A model generated the notes under the pieces. The model was given only the letters and a program-made list of their open reading frames with translations, ran no database searches and was not told the DNA's origin. A DNA stretch of 64,000 nt, from assembly GCF_000427885.1 (NCBI RefSeq), contig NZ_ATYW01000001.1, forward strand, positions 240,699 to 304,698. The letters run 5' to 3'. Positions 52,863 through 62,730 of this stretch are shown piece by piece. This DNA is from Glycomyces tenuis DSM 44171 (GTDB lineage: Bacteria > Actinomycetota > Actinomycetes > Mycobacteriales > Micromonosporaceae). Each line of letters opens with the position of its first letter. The stretch's first letter is position 1. The translations under genes were made by a program, and so were the position numbers.

Positions 52863-54083
52863 GTGCGAGTACTTCTGATCGGTTCCGGCGGCCGCGAGCA
52901 CGCCCTCGCGGAGGCCCTGGCCGCCGACGAATCCGTCGACACGCTCATCTGCGCGCCGGGGAACCCCGGCATGGCGCGGCTCGGCGAGTGCGTCCGGGTG
53001 AACGCGAACGACCCGGCCGCGGTCGCGTCGCTGGCGGTCACCTCCGCCGCCGACCTGGTGATCGTCGGCCCCGAGGCCCCGCTGGTCGCGGGCGTGGCCG
53101 ACGCGGTGCGCGCCAAGGGCGTCCCCGTGTACGGGCCGAGCCGCGAGGCCGCCCGCATCGAGGGCTCCAAGGCCTTCGCGAAAGAGGTCATGGCCGCCGC
53201 GAACGTGCCCACCGCCGCCGCGCGGGCCTGCCGGAGCCGCGAGGAGATCGAGGCCGCGCTGGACGAGTTCGGCGCGCCGTACGTCGTCAAGGACGACGGC
53301 CTCGCCGCGGGCAAGGGCGTCATCGTCACCGAGGACCGCGAGGCGGCCCTGGTCCACGGCCTCGAATGCGAGCGGGTCGTCGTCGAGGAGTACCTCGACG
53401 GCCCCGAGGTGTCGCTGTTCGTCGTCTCCGACGGCGAGGCGGCCCGCCCGCTGCTGCCCGCGCAGGACTTCAAGCGCGTCGGCGACGGCGGTTCGGGCCC
53501 GAACACCGGCGGCATGGGCGCGTACACGCCGCTGCCGTGGGCCCCGGACGACCTCGTCGCCCAGATCATGACCACCGTCGCCGAGCCGACCCTGGCCGAG
53601 CTGGCCCGCCGCGGCACGCCGTTCGTCGGGACGCTGTACTGCGGCCTGGCGCTGACCTCGAAGGGCCTCAAGGTCGTCGAGTTCAACGCGCGCTTCGGCG
53701 ACCCGGAGATCCAGCCGATCCTGTCGCTGCTGGAGTCGCCGCTGGGCGAGCTGCTGTACGCCGCCGCCACCGGCAGGCTCGCCGACTTCGGCACGCTGTG
53801 GTGGCGCGAGGGCGCGGCGGTGTGCGTCGTGGTCGCGAACGAGGGCTACCCGGAGTCGACCGTCACCGGGCGGCCGATCTACGGCGCCGATCAGGAGGGC
53901 GTGCTCCACGCCGGCACCGCGCTCGACGCGGCGGGCCAGCTGATCGCCACGGGCGGGCGCGTGCTGAACTGCGTCGGGACGGGCGCCTCGGTGGCGCAGG
54001 CCCGGCAGGAGGCGTACGCGCTGGCCGAGGGCGTCAAGCTCGAGGGCGGCCACTTCCGCCGCGACATCGCCGCCGGCATCTGA
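52863..54083 (+). CDS. purD: Phosphoribosylamine-glycine ligase
   Basis: 406 residues, GTG at 52863. ATP-grasp enzyme: VLLIGSGGREHALAEAL, GPEAPLVAGVADAV, YVVKDDGLAAGKGVIV, SGPNTGGMGAYTPLP, FNARFGDPEIQPIL. It makes GAR, step 2 of purine synthesis. GTAAACT lies about 15 bases upstream of the start, so the leader is probably very short. Divergent from purB. Confidence 0.97.
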   Translation: MRVLLIGSGGREHALAEALAADESVDTLICAPGNPGMARLGECVRVNANDPAAVASLAVTSAADLVIVGPEAPLVAGVADAVRAKGVPVYGPSREAARIEGSKAFAKEVMAAANVPTAAARACRSREEIEAALDEFGAPYVVKDDGLAAGKGVIVTEDREAALVHGLECERVVVEEYLDGPEVSLFVVSDGEAARPLLPAQDFKRVGDGGSGPNTGGMGAYTPLPWAPDDLVAQIMTTVAEPTLAELARRGTPFVGTLYCGLALTSKGLKVVEFNARFGDPEIQPILSLLESPLGELLYAAATGRLADFGTLWWREGAAVCVVVANEGYPESTVTGRPIYGADQEGVLHAGTALDAAGQLIATGGRVLNCVGTGASVAQARQEAYALAEGVKLEGGHFRRDIAAGI

Positions 54084-54104
54084 CCCGTACTCGGCGCACG
54101 GCGA

Positions 54105-54135
54105 ACGGGGCCCGACCTGAGTGGTCGAGCCCCGT
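54105..54135. terminator. Bidirectional hairpin after purD
   Basis: Arms ACGGGGCCCGACC (54105-54117) and GGTCGAGCCCCGT (54123-54135) pair with one mismatch around TGAGT. It lies between the convergent ends of purD and the SRPBCC gene. Confidence 0.75.
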
Positions 54136-54149
54136 CGCGGCGTTCCGTC

Positions 54150-54575
54150 TCAGGGCCGGGTGACGTACTCGGCGCACCAGTCGAGGAGCATCTGGCTGCC
54201 TTGCTTGGACTGATCGCAGGCCTCCTGGGTGTCGCAGTCCTGGGTGATCGTGAGGCGGGTGCGGTCGTCGCCGATGTCGGCGAACTCCATCCGCATGAGC
54301 TCCTGCCCGCCGTCTGGGGCGTCCATGCCCATGTCGAGGCGCTCATGCTCGACGACGTCGATGTAGGTGCCGGTGATCGGGAACTCCTGGCCGTCCGGGC
54401 CGACGACGGCGGCGCTCCACTTGCCTCCGGGCCTGACGTCCTGGGCGACCGATCCCGGCGCGGAGCGGCTCCAGGCCTCGTATTCGGTCTCGTCGGTCCA
54501 CGCCCGCCAGACCCTGGCGACAGGGGCGTCGACGTCGGCGGTGATCTCGTATCGGAACTGCTTCTCGGTGGTCAT
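54150..54575 (-). CDS. SRPBCC (AHSA1/polyketide-cyclase-like) protein
   Basis: 141 residues, ATG with GGGAGCAG upstream and TATAAG about 35 bases before the start. START/AHSA1 fold: ITADVDAPVARVWRAWTDETEYEAW, DVRPGGKWSAAVVGPDG, YIDVVEHERLDM, TRLTITQDC. Hydrophobic ligand-binding pocket of unknown specificity. It carries three Cys in its C-terminal third, unusual for this family. Confidence 0.88.
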   Translation of the reverse strand: MTTEKQFRYEITADVDAPVARVWRAWTDETEYEAWSRSAPGSVAQDVRPGGKWSAAVVGPDGQEFPITGTYIDVVEHERLDMGMDAPDGGQELMRMEFADIGDDRTRLTITQDCDTQEACDQSKQGSQMLLDWCAEYVTRP

Positions 54576-54786
54576 CGTTCTGCTCCCTCGGTTTCGGATC
54601 TCGCTTATACGGGTGTAGACGCGAGCCGACCGCAGGGCTCATCGGTGCCCGAGAACATTTCTTCGCCGCTCGCCCGATCGGCGGCGCGAAGCCGCACCCA
54701 CCGCTGGACGGCCGTCGCCGTGATGCTCGCCGTCAAGCGGGTCACGAGCCGCTCTGGACGAGGTCCCTCGCGATCGGGAGCACGCT

Positions 54787-55995
54787 CTACACATGGTCGC
54801 GCCCTAGCGGGCACGACATGCACCTGGGGCCGCCGCGGCCCGAGCCCAGTTCGGAGCCGGGGATGGTGATGGCCTTGATCCCGGCGCGCTCCAAACGGGC
54901 GTTGGTGACCGTGTTGCGCTCGTAGGCGACCGCGACGCCGGGGGCGAGGGCGAGCGTGTTGTTCCCGTCGTCCCACTGCTCCCGCTCGGCGGTGACCACG
55001 TCCCGCTCGCCGGTGTGGATGATCTCGATCCCGTCCGCGCCGATCGCCTCGGCCGCCGCGGCCAGGAACGGCCGCGGGCCCTCGATGTCGAGTTCGGAGT
55101 CCTTGCCGGCCCTGAGGGTGTAGGCGTCGAGGCGCCGCTCGGCGGGCGCGTACATGACCATGCGGTGCGAGTCGACCATGGTGCACAGCGTGTCGAGGTG
55201 CATGGTGGCGCGGCGCTGCGCGATCGGGACGACGAGGACGGTGTGGACGGTGCCGCGCTCGAAGGCCCTGCGCGCCAGCCGTTCGGCGCCGGCCGGGGTG
55301 GTGCGCTCGCCGACGCCGACGGCGAGGACGCCGGGGGCGAGCGCGAGGACGTCGCCGCCTTCGAGGTGTTCGAGGGCGGGGTCGTAGATCTTCGGGACCT
55401 CGGCGAAGCGCGGGTGGTGCCGGTAGATGATGCCGGTCAGGGTCGTCTCGCGCCGCCTGGCGGGCATCGCGAGGCTGGTGACGGCGACGGCGTCGCCGAT
55501 CCACACCGAGGAGTCCCGGGTGAACATCATGTTCGGCAGCGGGTCGATGACGAAGTCGGTGCCGCGCATCAGTTTGTGGCGCAGGCTCCGTGAGGCGCCG
55601 AACTCCTCTTTGGTGACGCCTTCGACGAGGACCGCGGTGAGCCGCTCCGGTTCGAGGTCGGCCAGGTAGGCCCCGAGCTCGCCGCCGAGGGTCTCCCCGA
55701 GCCGCGCGTCCGAGGCCACCGAGGCGATGACCTCCTCGCGGGCGGCGGGCAGGTAGAGGCATTCGGTGAGGAGCGCGCCGACGTAGAGGACTTCGACACC
55801 GTGTTCGAGCAGGGTGCGGGCGAAGCGGTCGTGCTCGGCCTGGGCCCGCTCGACCCACGGGATGCCGTCGAACAGCAGCGCGCCGGTGTTGCGGGGGGTC
55901 AGGCGCCGCAGCTCGCCGCCGGGCCGGTGCAGCATGACGCTGCGCAGGCGGCCGACTTCGGAATCGACACCGTAGGGGTGCTTCGTCGAACTCAT
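54787..55995 (-). CDS. arcA: Arginine deiminase
   Basis: 402 residues from the ATG at 55995. Guanidino-group-modifying enzyme motifs: [54 protein letters not shown], and the catalytic Cys in the C-terminal [12 protein letters not shown]. It hydrolyses arginine to citrulline and ammonia. arcB, arcC and the antiporter arcD are not adjacent, so it is probably a stand-alone enzyme. Confidence 0.96.
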   Translation of the reverse strand: MSSTKHPYGVDSEVGRLRSVMLHRPGGELRRLTPRNTGALLFDGIPWVERAQAEHDRFARTLLEHGVEVLYVGALLTECLYLPAAREEVIASVASDARLGETLGGELGAYLADLEPERLTAVLVEGVTKEEFGASRSLRHKLMRGTDFVIDPLPNMMFTRDSSVWIGDAVAVTSLAMPARRRETTLTGIIYRHHPRFAEVPKIYDPALEHLEGGDVLALAPGVLAVGVGERTTPAGAERLARRAFERGTVHTVLVVPIAQRRATMHLDTLCTMVDSHRMVMYAPAERRLDAYTLRAGKDSELDIEGPRPFLAAAAEAIGADGIEIIHTGERDVVTAEREQWDDGNNTLALAPGVAVAYERNTVTNARLERAGIKAITIPGSELGSGRGGPRCMSCPLGRDHV

Positions 55996-56086
55996 GATCC
56001 AGACAATAGAGGCACTGCCACCGAAGATCAACTTTTCTCTGTTAACGTGGATCGACTGAGCGTGACGACTACCCCCGGGGCGCCCA

Positions 56087-56548
56087 TTGACACAACTCGA
56101 ACTCGTGATCCCTCTGCGGAGGGCGGTGCCCGGCGCCGAAGGCGCGCACCTTCACCCCGGGCTGGTACCGTGGCGCGCCGCGGTGTGCGCGAGCACCGAC
56201 GCGTGCATGCTGCTGGCCGCCGACACCCGGATCGTCGCGGTCGCGCCCGCCGCCAGGGACCTGCTCGGTCTGCCGCTGGAGGTGGAGGCGGCCAAACCGC
56301 GGTTCCTGCGCTGCGGCCTGGACTTCCTGGACTTCACGGCGGCGGCGCAGCCTTTGCGGGACGCGGAGCTGGCGCGGCTGGCGCCGGTGCAGGCCCTCCA
56401 GACCGACGCCTTGGAACGGAGCCTGATCCGCCTCGACCGCGGTGGTGTGCACCGGACCTTCGACGTGGTCGCCTCGCCGCTGCATTCGCCGCCGCAGCTC
56501 GACGCGATAGGAGCCCTCGCGTTCTTCACACCCGTGGGTCCCGGCTGA
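56087..56548 (+). CDS. Small PAS-like protein, function unknown
   Basis: 153 residues from a TTG at 56087; a GTG at 56105 is an alternative, and an in-frame stop at 56063 limits upstream starts. Residues 30-60 ([30 protein letters not shown]) look like the start of a PAS sensor domain. The middle ([17 protein letters not shown]) fits actinobacterial PAS-containing proteins of this size. No output domain is present. Divergent from arcA by 91 bases. Confidence 0.6.
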   Translation: MTQLELVIPLRRAVPGAEGAHLHPGLVPWRAAVCASTDACMLLAADTRIVAVAPAARDLLGLPLEVEAAKPRFLRCGLDFLDFTAAAQPLRDAELARLAPVQALQTDALERSLIRLDRGGVHRTFDVVASPLHSPPQLDAIGALAFFTPVGPG

Positions 56549-56565
56549 GCCCTGCGGGGAGCCGC

Positions 56566-58566
56566 TCATTCGAGGCCCGTCTCCTCCTCGCCGATGTGGT
56601 AGACGACGGCGCCGCCGTCGGTGCGCTCCACTTCGACGCCGAACGGGTCGGTCTCGTGGTCCATGCCGTCCCAGTCGGTGCCCGGCAGCCACTCGGGGAT
56701 CACCACCACCGTCTCGATGCCCGCGTCCTGGAGCCCGGCGATCGCGTCCTCGCTGGGGAACGACTGCGACAGCTGCCGGATCGCGGACTGCTCGTCGGTG
56801 GTGAAGCCCGCGATCCCGTTGGGCGTCTCCACGAAGCCGTCGATGCTCCAGTACTGCACGCGCGTGTCCCGACCGTCCGAGGGCAGGAACAGCACCGGCC
56901 CTTCCAATGAGGACATGTCCACCGGGGCCTCGGGCGGTTCGACGTTCCGCGCGACCGTCATGCCCTCGATGAGGACCAGCACGATCGGCAGGAACAGCAG
57001 CGCGTGCGCGCGCCGCGGGGCGCGCACCACCAGCCGCCGGTCCACGCGCGACTCGTGCGCCACCGCGTCGGCCGCGTCCGCCGCGCGCGTCAGCGTCCCG
57101 GCCGCCAGGATCGCCAGCAGCAGCGTCAGGTAGATGACCAGCCGCCCCGGCGTCCGGATCGCGTCGAAGCCCGGCGCGTAGTCGTACAGCAGCCGCCACG
57201 CCCACGCGCCGTGGTCGAGGAAGTTCGGCCCCATCGCGAACGCGAGCGTGATCCCGACGCCCAGCGCCAGCCAGAACCGCTGCCAGCCCGTCCACGACGA
57301 CCAGATCAGACCCGCCAGCGCCAGGGCCAGCAGCGTGAACCCGACCAGCAGCGCCTGCTCCGGCGGCCACGTCAGCTTGGCCCGCGCGAGCTCGTGCGCC
57401 GCGCCCCACGCCCGAGACTCCTCGGGCGCGATGATGAAGCTCTGCCAGGTGGGGCTGAACACGCCGATGTACTCGTAGTCGCGCATCGCCTCGGGGTAGG
57501 CGCGCGCCACGACCGCGTGCCTGTCGGCGATCCACAGCACGCCGAGGCTGAACACGGCGCCGCCGAGGCCGTCGGCGACCAGCGTCTGCCAGCGCAGGCG
57601 CGGGCGCTTCGCCAGCCAGAAGAGGCCGACCACGACGCCGATCGCGAGCAGCAGGTACACGAACGGGACGCCGAGCCCGGCGCCGATGCTGAACTGCCAC
57701 AGCGCGGTGAGCCATCCGGCGACGATCCAGCCGGGCCGCTGCCGCTCGGGCTTGAAGCCGTCCTTGAGCGACCACCCGTGGCCGCGCGCGAGCATGGCCA
57801 GCGCCAAGGCGATCCCGCCGCACGAGAGCACCTGGAGGTGCCCGGCCTGGCCGAGTTTCCAAGGGGCGTACGCGAAGGCGGCCGCGGCGACGGCCGAGCC
57901 GGCCACGCGCGCGCCGAGCTGGCGCAGCAGCGCGTAGGCGCCGAGGAAGGCCAGCGCGAACGAGCCCATGTAGAGGACGTTGTAGACGACGAGGGCGCTG
58001 GTCGTGTCGGTGGCGAACAGCGCGGCGGGCGCGTAGCCCAGGAGCGTGTCGGTGAACAGGTAGGCGTCGGTGGCGGGCCAGAAGCTGTTGGTGTCCCAGA
58101 TCCCGGCGGGATCGCCGCGCAGCGAGTGGCCGACCCAACCGAGGATGTAGGTGAGCAGGAGCGGGTCGCCCGCGTCGTGGGGGATGACCTTGTCGATGTC
58201 CCGGGCGAGCGGCCAGGTCATGCCGACGGCCAGGACGGCGCTGACGAGGGCGGCGATGGTCCACTCGCTGGTGGCGGCGCGGCGCCCGATGCGGCCGAGG
58301 CGGTGGATGGGCGTCAGGCGGTGCCGCCCGGCGGCGGAGTCGCCGTCGAGGGCGTCCACGGAGGTGGCGCCGTCGCCGCTGGCGAAGCGCCGCCAGCGGT
58401 CGGCGTCCGCGCGGCCGTCGTCGGCGCTCTCGGCCGGACCGTCGGCGGAGGCCTCCGGCGCGACGCCGGTCGGCGTGTCGGTCTCGGACGCGCCGGGCCG
58501 CACCGCGGGCTCCGATCCGGGCTCGGGCCCGTCCTCCGCTTCAGGTGCTTTGTCGGTGATCGACAT
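56566..58566 (-). CDS. Large polytopic membrane protein with GT-C-like layout
   Basis: 666 residues from the ATG at 58566. The first 110 residues are acidic and disordered, then about 12 TM helices. A first outer loop contains DAGDPLLLTYILGWVGH and FWPATDAYLFTD, reminiscent of acidic GT-C loops. A soluble extracytoplasmic C-terminal domain has GIETVVVIPEWLPG. It resembles conserved actinobacterial membrane proteins without assigned function. A transfer reaction with a lipid-linked sugar is only a guess. Confidence 0.7.
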   Translation of the reverse strand: MSITDKAPEAEDGPEPGSEPAVRPGASETDTPTGVAPEASADGPAESADDGRADADRWRRFASGDGATSVDALDGDSAAGRHRLTPIHRLGRIGRRAATSEWTIAALVSAVLAVGMTWPLARDIDKVIPHDAGDPLLLTYILGWVGHSLRGDPAGIWDTNSFWPATDAYLFTDTLLGYAPAALFATDTTSALVVYNVLYMGSFALAFLGAYALLRQLGARVAGSAVAAAAFAYAPWKLGQAGHLQVLSCGGIALALAMLARGHGWSLKDGFKPERQRPGWIVAGWLTALWQFSIGAGLGVPFVYLLLAIGVVVGLFWLAKRPRLRWQTLVADGLGGAVFSLGVLWIADRHAVVARAYPEAMRDYEYIGVFSPTWQSFIIAPEESRAWGAAHELARAKLTWPPEQALLVGFTLLALALAGLIWSSWTGWQRFWLALGVGITLAFAMGPNFLDHGAWAWRLLYDYAPGFDAIRTPGRLVIYLTLLLAILAAGTLTRAADAADAVAHESRVDRRLVVRAPRRAHALLFLPIVLVLIEGMTVARNVEPPEAPVDMSSLEGPVLFLPSDGRDTRVQYWSIDGFVETPNGIAGFTTDEQSAIRQLSQSFPSEDAIAGLQDAGIETVVVIPEWLPGTDWDGMDHETDPFGVEVERTDGGAVVYHIGEEETGLE

Positions 58567-58773
58567 GGGGTAGGTCTCGCCGTCTCGAGTAGTCGCTTCA
58601 CGGCACATCCTACGGACGCCCCCGAGTGCGGGCCAGCGGGCCGGACCGGGCGAAATCGGCCGAGGCGCGGCCGTCACTTATCCGCCGCCCGCTCGTTGAA
58701 CGGAGTTGAGACCTGATTCCCGTTGGCGATCAGTCCTTTTCCACACCCAGAATCGCAGTTGGAGACCGCAGGC

Positions 58774-59727
58774 ATGGGAAGACACACCACGAAGCTCGGT
58801 GAGGCCTCGCGAGCCGAGAAGCGTCCGCCACTGCCGTACCCCGTGCGCGACGGGCGCGTCTCGCCGCCGAAGCAGGAGGCGATGGACCGCCGCGCGCAGC
58901 GGCGCCGCTCGCGCCTGGCGGCGCTCTCGGCGGCCTCGATGCTCGCGCTCGGCGGCGCGGCGAGCGTGGGCATGGCGATGGCCGAGGAACCCGAGGCCTC
59001 CGGCGGAGGCGAGATCGTCTTCAGCGGCGACTGCGGCGCTCTCGGCGTCGTCACCCCCAGTTCGAGGCCCAACGCCTCCGAGGTCACGGTCACCGAGGGC
59101 TCGCGCGTCAGCTACACCAACGATCTCGGCACCGACGCCGAGCTGCACGTCGGCAACGAGTCCTACGACATCGGCGCCGGTTCGTCGCAGGTGTTCGTCA
59201 TGAACCGCTCGGCCGAGGTCGCGATGGTCCCCGACTGCCGGGGCCTGTTCGCGCAGTACGAGTCCGCGCAGGTGAACGTCGTCGACGCGCCGCAGTCCGA
59301 GGAGCAGGACACCTCCAGCGGCCAGGACGACTCCGAGCCGTCCGAGGCCGAGCTGCCGAGCCGGGGCTCGGGCGAGGACACCGCTTCGGGAACGGACGGT
59401 GCCGACGCCGGCCAGGACGCCTCCGCCGAGGACGCCGCGCCGCAGGAGGGCGGGGACCGGCCCGCGGACGGCGAGGAGCCCTCCGAGGAACCGGCCGAGG
59501 AGACCTCCGAGGAGGACGAAGTGAACTCGTTCGGGCCGGCCGGCGACGACGCGGAGGGCTCGGGCGAGCCCGGGCTCGACCCGGCCGCCGAGGAGGTCGT
59601 CGCGGTGGACCCGAAGGCGGTCTCGGACGGGGCGAGCGGACTGCTCGCGCTGGTCGCGATCGTCTGCCTGGTCGGCGTGAGCGCCGCGGTCATGCGCACG
59701 ATCCTGAAGCAACGGGCGACGGCTTGA
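58774..59727 (+). CDS. Secreted/membrane-anchored protein with acidic disordered stalk
   Basis: 317 residues from the ATG at 58774 (GGAG about 10 bases upstream). An Arg-rich N-terminus and a hydrophobic segment (LAALSAASMLALGGAASVGMAMA) direct export. A small beta domain (about 85-185) has two Cys (SGDCGALGVVTPSS, MVPDCRGLFAQ). A stalk of about 100 residues rich in Glu, Ser and Gly follows, then a C-terminal TM helix (LLALVAIVCLVGVSAAVM) with a basic end. The layout is that of a cell-wall-spanning surface protein. No known domain was recognised. Confidence 0.75.
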   Translation: MGRHTTKLGEASRAEKRPPLPYPVRDGRVSPPKQEAMDRRAQRRRSRLAALSAASMLALGGAASVGMAMAEEPEASGGGEIVFSGDCGALGVVTPSSRPNASEVTVTEGSRVSYTNDLGTDAELHVGNESYDIGAGSSQVFVMNRSAEVAMVPDCRGLFAQYESAQVNVVDAPQSEEQDTSSGQDDSEPSEAELPSRGSGEDTASGTDGADAGQDASAEDAAPQEGGDRPADGEEPSEEPAEETSEEDEVNSFGPAGDDAEGSGEPGLDPAAEEVVAVDPKAVSDGASGLLALVAIVCLVGVSAAVMRTILKQRATA

Positions 59728-60183
59728 TCGCCCCGCGAACGGCCCGAGGCGCCGCAGGCGTCGAGGAGGGCCACCGGCTCGGGCTCGGCGGCGCCGGGTC
59801 CGAGGCGTCACACGGTGGAGTCCCCGTGGGGCACTGAACCGGAACCTCGCTGTCGGTCATTTCCTCCCCAGGTACCGCATCGATTCGGACCAGTGCCCCA
59901 CGGCCAGCCCGAGGGCGCCGTAGCGGCCCTCACACCCCGTCCCGGCCCCTATGAGCCAGGCCTCCGGCGGGCTGGGCCGCGATCAGCGGCCCGCCTCGCC
60001 CGGCTTGAGCGCTTCCCCCGCCGCGCGAGCGGCCCCCGAGAGTGTCGCCTCCCTCACGGCCCGTCGGGACACCGGGCGCGGGCCGCGGACGGCACCCCGC
60101 TTGCCGTTCGCCGAGCGACTGCTTTAGCGTGGGCCGGAGTCCTTGTCAGCGCTCCCCAGCATTACAAGTCAGGTACCCCAGTC
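59728..60183. other. Intergenic region with a 13-bp inverted repeat
   Basis: 456 bases without a supported gene. CCGTGGGGCACTG (59824-59836) is repeated inverted as CAGTGCCCCACGG (59891-59903), 54 bases apart. TTTAGCGT near 60123-60130 may be the -10 of the hydrolase gene. Confidence 0.5.
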
Positions 60184-61152
60184 GTGACCCCGAAGCCGAA
60201 AACCTCGCGGAGGCTCTGGCCTTACCTCGCCGTCCCGGCGATCGCCGTGCTCATCGCCGCGATCGTCTACATGAGCGACTTCACCGCCGAGGACGTCGGC
60301 CTCGGCGGCACCTCCGGCGAGGAGGACCTCCCGGGGTCGCAGGTGGACCAGTCCGAGATGACCGACTCCGAGCTCCAGCCCGACCCCGCCGAGCAGCACG
60401 AGGCCGCGCAGCGGCAGTTGCAGGAGATGCTCGACCAGGAGGTCGGGGACTACCTCGCCGAGCTCGACGACGAGAACCTCTACGCGTCGATCGCGGTCAG
60501 CGACAGCGAGTTCGAGATCGACTACAACGGCGACGAGCAGCACGACACCGCCTCCATCGTCAAGGTCGAGATCCTCGGGATGCTCCTGCTCGAATACGAG
60601 TCGGTCGACGAGATCCCCGATTGGGCCCTCACCGCCGCGGAGAAGATGATCAAGGAGTCGGACAACGAGGCCACCAACGACATCCTCTTCGGACTCCTCG
60701 ACGGCCACGCGACGATGCGCGAGGCCCACGAGGTCTTCGGCCTGACCGGCACCGAGCCCGGCGAGGGCGAGCGGTGGGGCCTGACGCAGACCACCGCCGT
60801 CGACCAGCTGACCATGCTCGAGGGCGCGCTCTTCGAGGGCGTGCTGAACACCGAGCAGATCGAGCTGGCCCGCGAGCTCATGGGCGACCTGGACGACTCC
60901 CAGGACTGGGGCGTCGTGGCCGGCGCCGAGGACGGCGAGGCCGTCTGGATGAAGAACGGCTGGGACACCCGCGACGACCTCGGCGGCGAATGGGCCGTCA
61001 ACTCGATCGGCGTCATCGGCGGCGACGGCGAGGAGCCGATCATGCTCTCGATCCTCACCGGCGGCTCGGCCTCGGAAGAGGAGGGCATCGCCCTGGTCGA
61101 GGACCTCGCCGAGATCGCGCGCGAAGTCATCGACACCGACCCGCTCGCTTAG
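60184..61152 (+). CDS. Membrane-anchored serine hydrolase of the class A beta-lactamase fold
   Basis: 322 residues from the GTG at 60184. One N-terminal TM helix (LWPYLAVPAIAVLIAAIVYM), an acidic linker, then the penicillin-interacting fold. It has Ser124-x-x-Lys127 (ASIVKVEI), Ser-Asp-Asn at 159-161 (ESDNEAT), and KNGW in place of KTG near 257. The catalytic set is thus plausible, but the Glu166 loop of true beta-lactamases is not clear. It may be a cell-wall-associated hydrolase or a penicillin sensor rather than a resistance enzyme. Confidence 0.82.
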   Translation: MTPKPKTSRRLWPYLAVPAIAVLIAAIVYMSDFTAEDVGLGGTSGEEDLPGSQVDQSEMTDSELQPDPAEQHEAAQRQLQEMLDQEVGDYLAELDDENLYASIAVSDSEFEIDYNGDEQHDTASIVKVEILGMLLLEYESVDEIPDWALTAAEKMIKESDNEATNDILFGLLDGHATMREAHEVFGLTGTEPGEGERWGLTQTTAVDQLTMLEGALFEGVLNTEQIELARELMGDLDDSQDWGVVAGAEDGEAVWMKNGWDTRDDLGGEWAVNSIGVIGGDGEEPIMLSILTGGSASEEEGIALVEDLAEIAREVIDTDPLA

Positions 61153-61202
61153 CGACGGGACCGCCGGGCACCGCCCGGAACGGCAGCTGTGACAATCACG
61201 GC

Positions 61203-62564
61203 ATGAGCGATCTGCAAACCGCGCTGGCCGAGGCGGGCGTCGCCGCGGTCGTCGACGGCGACATCCTGGCCGCCCACTCGGTCGACCACGCCCGGCTCGT
61301 CGCGCCCGGGAAGGCCGCCGCGCTGGTCAGGGCCCGCTCCACCGAGGAGGTGTCCGCGGTCCTGCGCGTCGCCGGGGAGCGCGGCGCGCCGGTGGTGCCG
61401 CAGGGCGCCCGCACCGGCCTGGCCGGCTCGGCCACCGCCGTCGACGGGGCGATCCTGCTCGACGTCTCGCCGATGGACTCGATCCTCTCGCTCGACCCGG
61501 TCGACCGGATCGCGGTGTGCCAGCCCGGCGTGCGCAACGCCGAGATCTCGCGCGCCGCCGCCGAGCACGGCCTGCGGTACGCGCCCGACCCCGGCTCGTG
61601 GGAGACCTCGACCATCGGCGGCAACATCGCCACCGCCGCGGGCGGCATGTGCTGCGTCAAGTACGGCGTCACCGCCGAATACGTCCTCGGCCTCGAGGTC
61701 GTCATGGCCTCCGGCGAGGTCATGCGCTGCGGAAGGCGGACCGCGAAGGGCGTGGCCGGCTACGACCTGGTCCGGCTGTTCTGCGGATCCGAGGGCACGC
61801 TCGGGGTCATCACCGAGGCGACGGTGAAGCTCTCCCCGATCCCGGCCGACCGCCTGTCGCTGGCGGCGGTCTTCGACACCACGGCCGCCGCCGGGCGCGC
61901 CGTCACCGCGATCATGGCCTCCGGCGCGCAGCCGAGCCTGCTCGAACTCATCGACGGCGTCCACCTGCGGGCCCTGGAGGACATGCGGCCCATGGGGCTG
62001 CCGACCGACGCCGCGGCGCTGCTGCTGGTCGCGGCCGACACGGACCCGGCCGCCGAGCTGATCGCGATCGAGCGGCTCTGCGAGTCCTCGGGCGCCTCTG
62101 AGGTCTTCCGGGCGACCGACGCGACCGAGGCCGACGCGCTGCTGGAGTCGCGCCGCGCGGCGTACCACGCGATGGAGCGCCTGGGCACGGTCCTGGTCGA
62201 CGACGTGGCGGTGCCGCGCTCGCGCCTGGCCGAGGCCCTCGACGGGGTGGCCGCGGCTGCCGAGCGGCACGGCGTGGTGATCGGGGTGATCGCCCACGCC
62301 GGCGACGGCAACCTGCACCCGAACATCGTCGTCCACCCCGAGGACGAGGCCTCGGTGGCGGCCGGGCGGGCCGCGTTCGACGAGATCCTCGAGATGACCC
62401 TTGCGATGGGCGGGACCATCACCGGCGAGCACGGCGTGGGGATGCTCAAACGCGATTGGCTCGCAAGGGAGGTGGACCCGGTGAACCTGGCCGTGCAGCG
62501 GCGCGTCAAGGAGGCGCTGGACCCGCTGGGGATCCTCAACCCCGGAAAGGTCCTCGCCGGCTGA
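61203..62564 (+). CDS. FAD-linked oxidase, GlcD/D-lactate dehydrogenase type
   Basis: 453 residues from the ATG at 61203. FAD-binding type 4 domain: VVPQGARTGLAGSATAVDG, CQPGVRNAEISRAAAEHG, APDPGSWETSTIGGNIATAAGG, LFCGSEGTLGVITEATVKL. The C-terminal oxidase domain has VIAHAGDGNLHPNIVV and ITGEHGVGMLKRDWL. It oxidises glycolate or D-lactate. No GlcE/GlcF partner is adjacent, which favours a stand-alone D-2-hydroxyacid dehydrogenase. Confidence 0.92.
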   Translation: MSDLQTALAEAGVAAVVDGDILAAHSVDHARLVAPGKAAALVRARSTEEVSAVLRVAGERGAPVVPQGARTGLAGSATAVDGAILLDVSPMDSILSLDPVDRIAVCQPGVRNAEISRAAAEHGLRYAPDPGSWETSTIGGNIATAAGGMCCVKYGVTAEYVLGLEVVMASGEVMRCGRRTAKGVAGYDLVRLFCGSEGTLGVITEATVKLSPIPADRLSLAAVFDTTAAAGRAVTAIMASGAQPSLLELIDGVHLRALEDMRPMGLPTDAAALLLVAADTDPAAELIAIERLCESSGASEVFRATDATEADALLESRRAAYHAMERLGTVLVDDVAVPRSRLAEALDGVAAAAERHGVVIGVIAHAGDGNLHPNIVVHPEDEASVAAGRAAFDEILEMTLAMGGTITGEHGVGMLKRDWLAREVDPVNLAVQRRVKEALDPLGILNPGKVLAG

Positions 62565-62671
62565 GGCGGCGGAACGGGGGATATCGGCGCGGTGGGGCAT
62601 TGGCGCGGAGGAGGGCGTCGGCGTCTGAATCGTCCCGATACATGGTTGTGTCGGACCTGTGACACAGTAAT

Positions 62672-62705
62672 GGGGCCGCAGCGCTTGCCCATTCGCTGCG
62701 GCCCC
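62672..62705. terminator. Perfect 12-bp hairpin
   Basis: GGGGCCGCAGCG (62672-62683) pairs exactly with CGCTGCGGCCCC (62694-62705) around a 10-base loop, about 110 bases past the oxidase gene. Confidence 0.75.
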
Positions 62706-62708
62706 GAT

Positions 62709-62730
62709 AAAGTGGAGGAGCTCCACTTTT
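62709..62730 (+). terminator. Intrinsic terminator with T-tract
   Basis: AAAGTGGAG (62709-62717), loop GAG, CTCCACTTT (62721-62729), then T; the right arm ends in TTTT. It directly follows the previous hairpin, forming a tandem terminator. Confidence 0.75.
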
